Positions 61,596-64,000 of a stretch of 64,000 bases of DNA are shown here, piece after piece. Under the pieces are notes generated by a model. The model was not told where the DNA came from. It made no database searches and worked only from the letters and a program-made list of their open reading frames with translations. The stretch is taken from NCBI GenBank assembly GCA_041916775.1, contig JAYRYZ010000004.1, positions 62,001 through 126,000 on the forward strand, in the 5' to 3' direction. The position numbers were made by a program, and so were the translations under genes. Positions within the stretch are counted from its first letter, which is position 1, and every line of letters starts with the position of its first letter. This stretch comes from UBA2357 sp041916775 (lineage in GTDB: Bacteria; Pseudomonadota; Gammaproteobacteria; Burkholderiales; Rhodocyclaceae).

Positions 61596-63587
61596 ATGTC
61601 AGCCTTGTTGAACGCTCCGCAGCGGGAAGCGATCCGCTATCTCGATGGCCCCAGCCTCGTGCTCGCCGGTGCCGGCAGCGGCAAGACGCGCGTCATCACC
61701 CACAAGATCGCCTGGCTCATCGACGAGTGCGGCATCAACCCGGCCAACATTGCCGCGATCACCTTCACCAACAAGGCGGCGAAGGAGATGCAGGAGCGTG
61801 TCGCCGGGCTGATGGGCGGACGGGCGCCCAAGGGCTTGACCGTGTGCACCTTCCACGCGCTCGGCGTGCGCATGATCCGCCAGGAGGCGGCGCATTGCGG
61901 CCTGAAACCGCAGTTCTCGATCCTCGATGCGTCGGACACGGTGCAGATCGTCGCCGACATCGCGCGTGACACCGACAAGGGTATCGCCAAGCAGATGCAA
62001 TGGCAGATCTCGTCGTGGAAGAACGCGATGATCACGCCCGATGAGGCGGCACAGCTCGCCGACAACGAGCTTGCCAGCGCCGCGGCGACGCTCTACGCGG
62101 AGTACGAGCGTACTTTGCGCGCCTACCAGGCGGTAGATTTCGACGACCTGATCGGTCTGCCGGTGCTGCTCATGGAGAACCAGCCCGAGGTGCGCGAGCG
62201 CTGGCAGAACCGCCTGCGCTATCTCCTCATCGACGAGTACCAGGACACCAACCGCGCCCAGTACCGGCTGCTGCGCAGCCTCGCCGGCGTGCGCGGCGCC
62301 TTCACCGCGGTGGGCGACGACGATCAGGCGATCTACGCCTGGCGCGGCGCGGACGTCGAGAACCTGAAGCTCCTGAAGGAGGACTACCCGCGCCTGAAGG
62401 TGATCAAGCTGGAGCAGAACTACCGCTCCTCGCGGCGCATCCTCACCGCGGCGAACACTCTCATCGCCAACAACGAGAAGCTCTTCGAGAAGCGTCTGTG
62501 GTCGGAGCACGGCGCGGGCGAGCAGATCGTCGTCACCGCCTGCCGTGACGCCGAGCACGAGGCAGAGTCCGTGGCGATGAAGATCGCCGCCCACCACTTC
62601 GAGCACCGCGGCCGCTACGGCGACTATGCCATTCTCTACCGTGGCAACCATCAGGCGCGCCTGCTCGAGCAGCAACTTCGCAACCACAAGATCCCCTACG
62701 CGATCTCGGGTGGGCAATCCTTCTTCGACAAGGCCGAGATCCGCGACCTGATCGCCTACCTGCGCCTGCTCGCCAACGAGGACGACGACCTCGCCTTCAT
62801 CCGCGCGATCACGATCCCGCGCCGCGGCGTGGGCGCCGGTACGCTCGAGGCGCTGGGCGCCTACGCCGGGCAGCGCCATGCGAGCCTCTTCGCGGTGGTG
62901 TTCGAGGAGGGCGTGGAGCAACACCTGAATGTCCGCCAGCTGGAGCACGTACGCGAGTTCGCCGGCTTCATCAACCGCATGCAGTATCGCGCGCCGCGTG
63001 AGTCGGCGTCGGCGTTGCTGGAGGATCTGCTCGGCGCGATCCGCTACGAGGGCTGGCTGTTCGAGCACTTCGACAGCCGCGAGGCGGAGTCGAAGTGGAA
63101 CAATGTGCGCGACTTCGTCGCCTGGTTGGGACGCAAGGGCGACGAGGACGGCAAGAACCTGATCGAGCTCACCCAGACGATCGCGCTCATCTCCATGCTC
63201 GACAAGGAAGACCCCGACTTCGACGGCGTGCAGCTCGCGACCCTGCATGCTTCGAAGGGGCTCGAGTTCAAGCATGTCTTCATGGTAGGCGTCGAGGAGG
63301 GCTTGCTGCCGCACCAGTCGAGCATCGACGAGGAAAAGATCGACGAGGAGCGCCGTCTGATGTACGTGGGCATCACCCGCGCACAGCGCACGCTGCACAT
63401 CAGCTGGTGCGAACGGCGCAAGGCCGGCAAGGAGAGCCGTGTGTGCGAGCCGAGCCGCTTCATCGCCGAGATGGGCGAGGACGTGAAGTTCAACGACCGC
63501 AAGACCAACGCCCCGGTCTCGCGCGAGGAGGGGCGCGCCCGCGCGGCCAACCTGATGGCGATGCTGGAAGGACGCAAGCCGGGCTGA
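61596..63587 (+). CDS. rep: ATP-dependent DNA helicase Rep (UvrD/Rep family)
   Basis: A 3'-5' superfamily 1 helicase that helps replication forks pass obstacles. The 663-residue product has the Q-motif LNAPQREAIRYLDGP (residues 5-19), Walker A AGAGSGKT near 24, motif Ia TFTNKAAKEM, motif II LLIDEYQDTNRAQ, motif III AVGDDDQAIYAWRGAD, and motifs V/VI (TLHASKGLEFKHVFMVG, ERRLMYVGITRAQRTLHIS). Its length is that of Rep rather than UvrD (about 720), and it lacks the UvrD C-terminal UvrB-binding extension. Confidence 0.93.
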   Translation: MSALLNAPQREAIRYLDGPSLVLAGAGSGKTRVITHKIAWLIDECGINPANIAAITFTNKAAKEMQERVAGLMGGRAPKGLTVCTFHALGVRMIRQEAAHCGLKPQFSILDASDTVQIVADIARDTDKGIAKQMQWQISSWKNAMITPDEAAQLADNELASAAATLYAEYERTLRAYQAVDFDDLIGLPVLLMENQPEVRERWQNRLRYLLIDEYQDTNRAQYRLLRSLAGVRGAFTAVGDDDQAIYAWRGADVENLKLLKEDYPRLKVIKLEQNYRSSRRILTAANTLIANNEKLFEKRLWSEHGAGEQIVVTACRDAEHEAESVAMKIAAHHFEHRGRYGDYAILYRGNHQARLLEQQLRNHKIPYAISGGQSFFDKAEIRDLIAYLRLLANEDDDLAFIRAITIPRRGVGAGTLEALGAYAGQRHASLFAVVFEEGVEQHLNVRQLEHVREFAGFINRMQYRAPRESASALLEDLLGAIRYEGWLFEHFDSREAESKWNNVRDFVAWLGRKGDEDGKNLIELTQTIALISMLDKEDPDFDGVQLATLHASKGLEFKHVFMVGVEEGLLPHQSSIDEEKIDEERRLMYVGITRAQRTLHISWCERRKAGKESRVCEPSRFIAEMGEDVKFNDRKTNAPVSREEGRARAANLMAMLEGRKPG

Positions 63588-63660
63588 GTGCCGGGAACGG
63601 TCGCCTCCCAGTTTCGGCGCGCGTCCGCGCACTCAGCCGCGGCGAATAGCGCAGACAACA

Positions 63661-63690
63661 AAAAGGGTGGCACCCGGCCACCCCTTTCTT
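63661..63690. terminator. Bidirectional terminator between rep and the cytochrome c gene
   Basis: GGGTGGC (63666-63672) pairs with GCCACCC (63678-63684) around a short loop. An A run lies on the left (T run for the minus strand) and TTTC on the right. It is strongest for the minus-strand cytochrome gene. Confidence 0.75.
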
Positions 63691-63709
63691 CGCCCGTGCT
63701 ACTGTCGGA

Positions 63710-64000
63710 TCACTCCACCGGCGGCTCGGTGAAGCTGCCACCCGCCTGGTTGGCGAGGTAGGCCACTGCGCGCTGGATCTCGGTGTCGGTCAGGTCGGCA
63801 CCGCCGCCCTTGGCAGGCATGGCGCCCTTGCCATTGGTCACCGAGGCCACCAGCGCCTCGAAGCCGAGCGCGAGGCGCGGTGCCCACGCAGCCTTGTCGC
63901 CGGTCGCCGGCGAGCCGAGCGCGCCCGCTGCGTGGCAGCTGGTACAGACGCTCTTGTAGATCGCTTCACCGGTGCGCTTGCCCGGCTCTTCCTTCACGAT
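63710..64000 (-). CDS. Class I cytochrome c (c5-like), partial
   Basis: The visible 96 residues form one cytochrome c domain: YKSVCTSCHAAGALGSPATGD with the haem site CxxCH, and AMPAKGGGADLTDTEIQRAV with the axial Met. The pattern is typical of cytochrome c5 (CycB-like). The N-terminus, presumably a membrane anchor or signal peptide, continues past the right edge. It ends with a tail SFTEPPVE and is followed by a good terminator. Confidence 0.88.
   Translation of the reverse strand: MVKEEPGKRTGEAIYKSVCTSCHAAGALGSPATGDKAAWAPRLALGFEALVASVTNGKGAMPAKGGGADLTDTEIQRAVAYLANQAGGSFTEPPVE

Noticed and set aside
61599..63632. 677-codon minus-strand frame opposite rep
   Set aside because: Antisense shadow; the plus strand contains all helicase motifs.

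Overview
The window looks like a chromosomal piece of a GC-rich betaproteobacterium, most likely Rhodocyclales (Thauera/Azoarcus-like). This rests on the order mnmG-rsmG-parA-parB-atpIBEFHAGDC, the mreBCD-mrdA-rodA-rlpA-dacA-ybeD-lipB-lipA block, the ubiE-ubiJ pair, a DksA with a degenerate zinc finger, and very strong G/C at third codon positions. No database search was possible, so the taxon is an inference. No rRNA, tRNA, CRISPR array, integrase or transposase was seen.

Layout. 1-344 is the start of an Hsp70/YegD-like gene (minus strand, cut by the window edge). 616-4820 carries tRNA/rRNA modification and chromosome partitioning genes (mnmG, rsmG, parA, parB). 5006-11892 is the complete F-type ATP synthase operon, ending in a clear terminator. 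12071-15412 (minus) holds a PlcP/LpxH-like metallophosphoesterase and two glycosyltransferases, a set resembling phosphate-saving membrane lipid remodelling. 15510-17297 (minus) is ubiJ, ubiE and a DUF971 gene. 17477-19573 is phoB-phoR, with a recognisable Pho box and -10 ahead of phoB. 19530-24064 (minus) has an unrecognised 546-residue protein that overlaps the end of phoR, a HIT protein, a YafJ-like class II amidotransferase and an aldehyde dehydrogenase. 24273-31073 (minus) is a two-gene signalling unit: an OmpR-type regulator and a 2020-residue hybrid histidine kinase that begins with a remnant protein-kinase domain.

31250-41902 (minus) is the accessory heart of the window. It is an eight-gene run with every junction overlapping by 1-8 nt: hsdM, hsdS, darT, darG, a zeta-toxin-like P-loop ATPase, a small partner protein, hsdR and a YgjP/SprT-like metallopeptidase. 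Two apparent toxin-antitoxin pairs (DNA ADP-ribosylation DarTG, and zeta-like kinase plus partner) are thus embedded inside a type I restriction-modification operon. Its base composition is visibly less GC-rich than its surroundings. It reads as one composite phage-defence unit in which loss of restriction could be coupled to toxin release.

42248-46739 encodes quinohemoprotein amine dehydrogenase (alpha, radical-SAM maturase, gamma, beta) without the usual maturation protease, transporter and flavin monooxygenase genes alongside. 46788-50713 (minus) has a DUF3617 protein and gatB-gatA-gatC. 50838-60926 is the cell-shape, peptidoglycan and lipoate block. The window closes with dksA (minus), a Rep/UvrD helicase gene, and a partial class I cytochrome c (minus).
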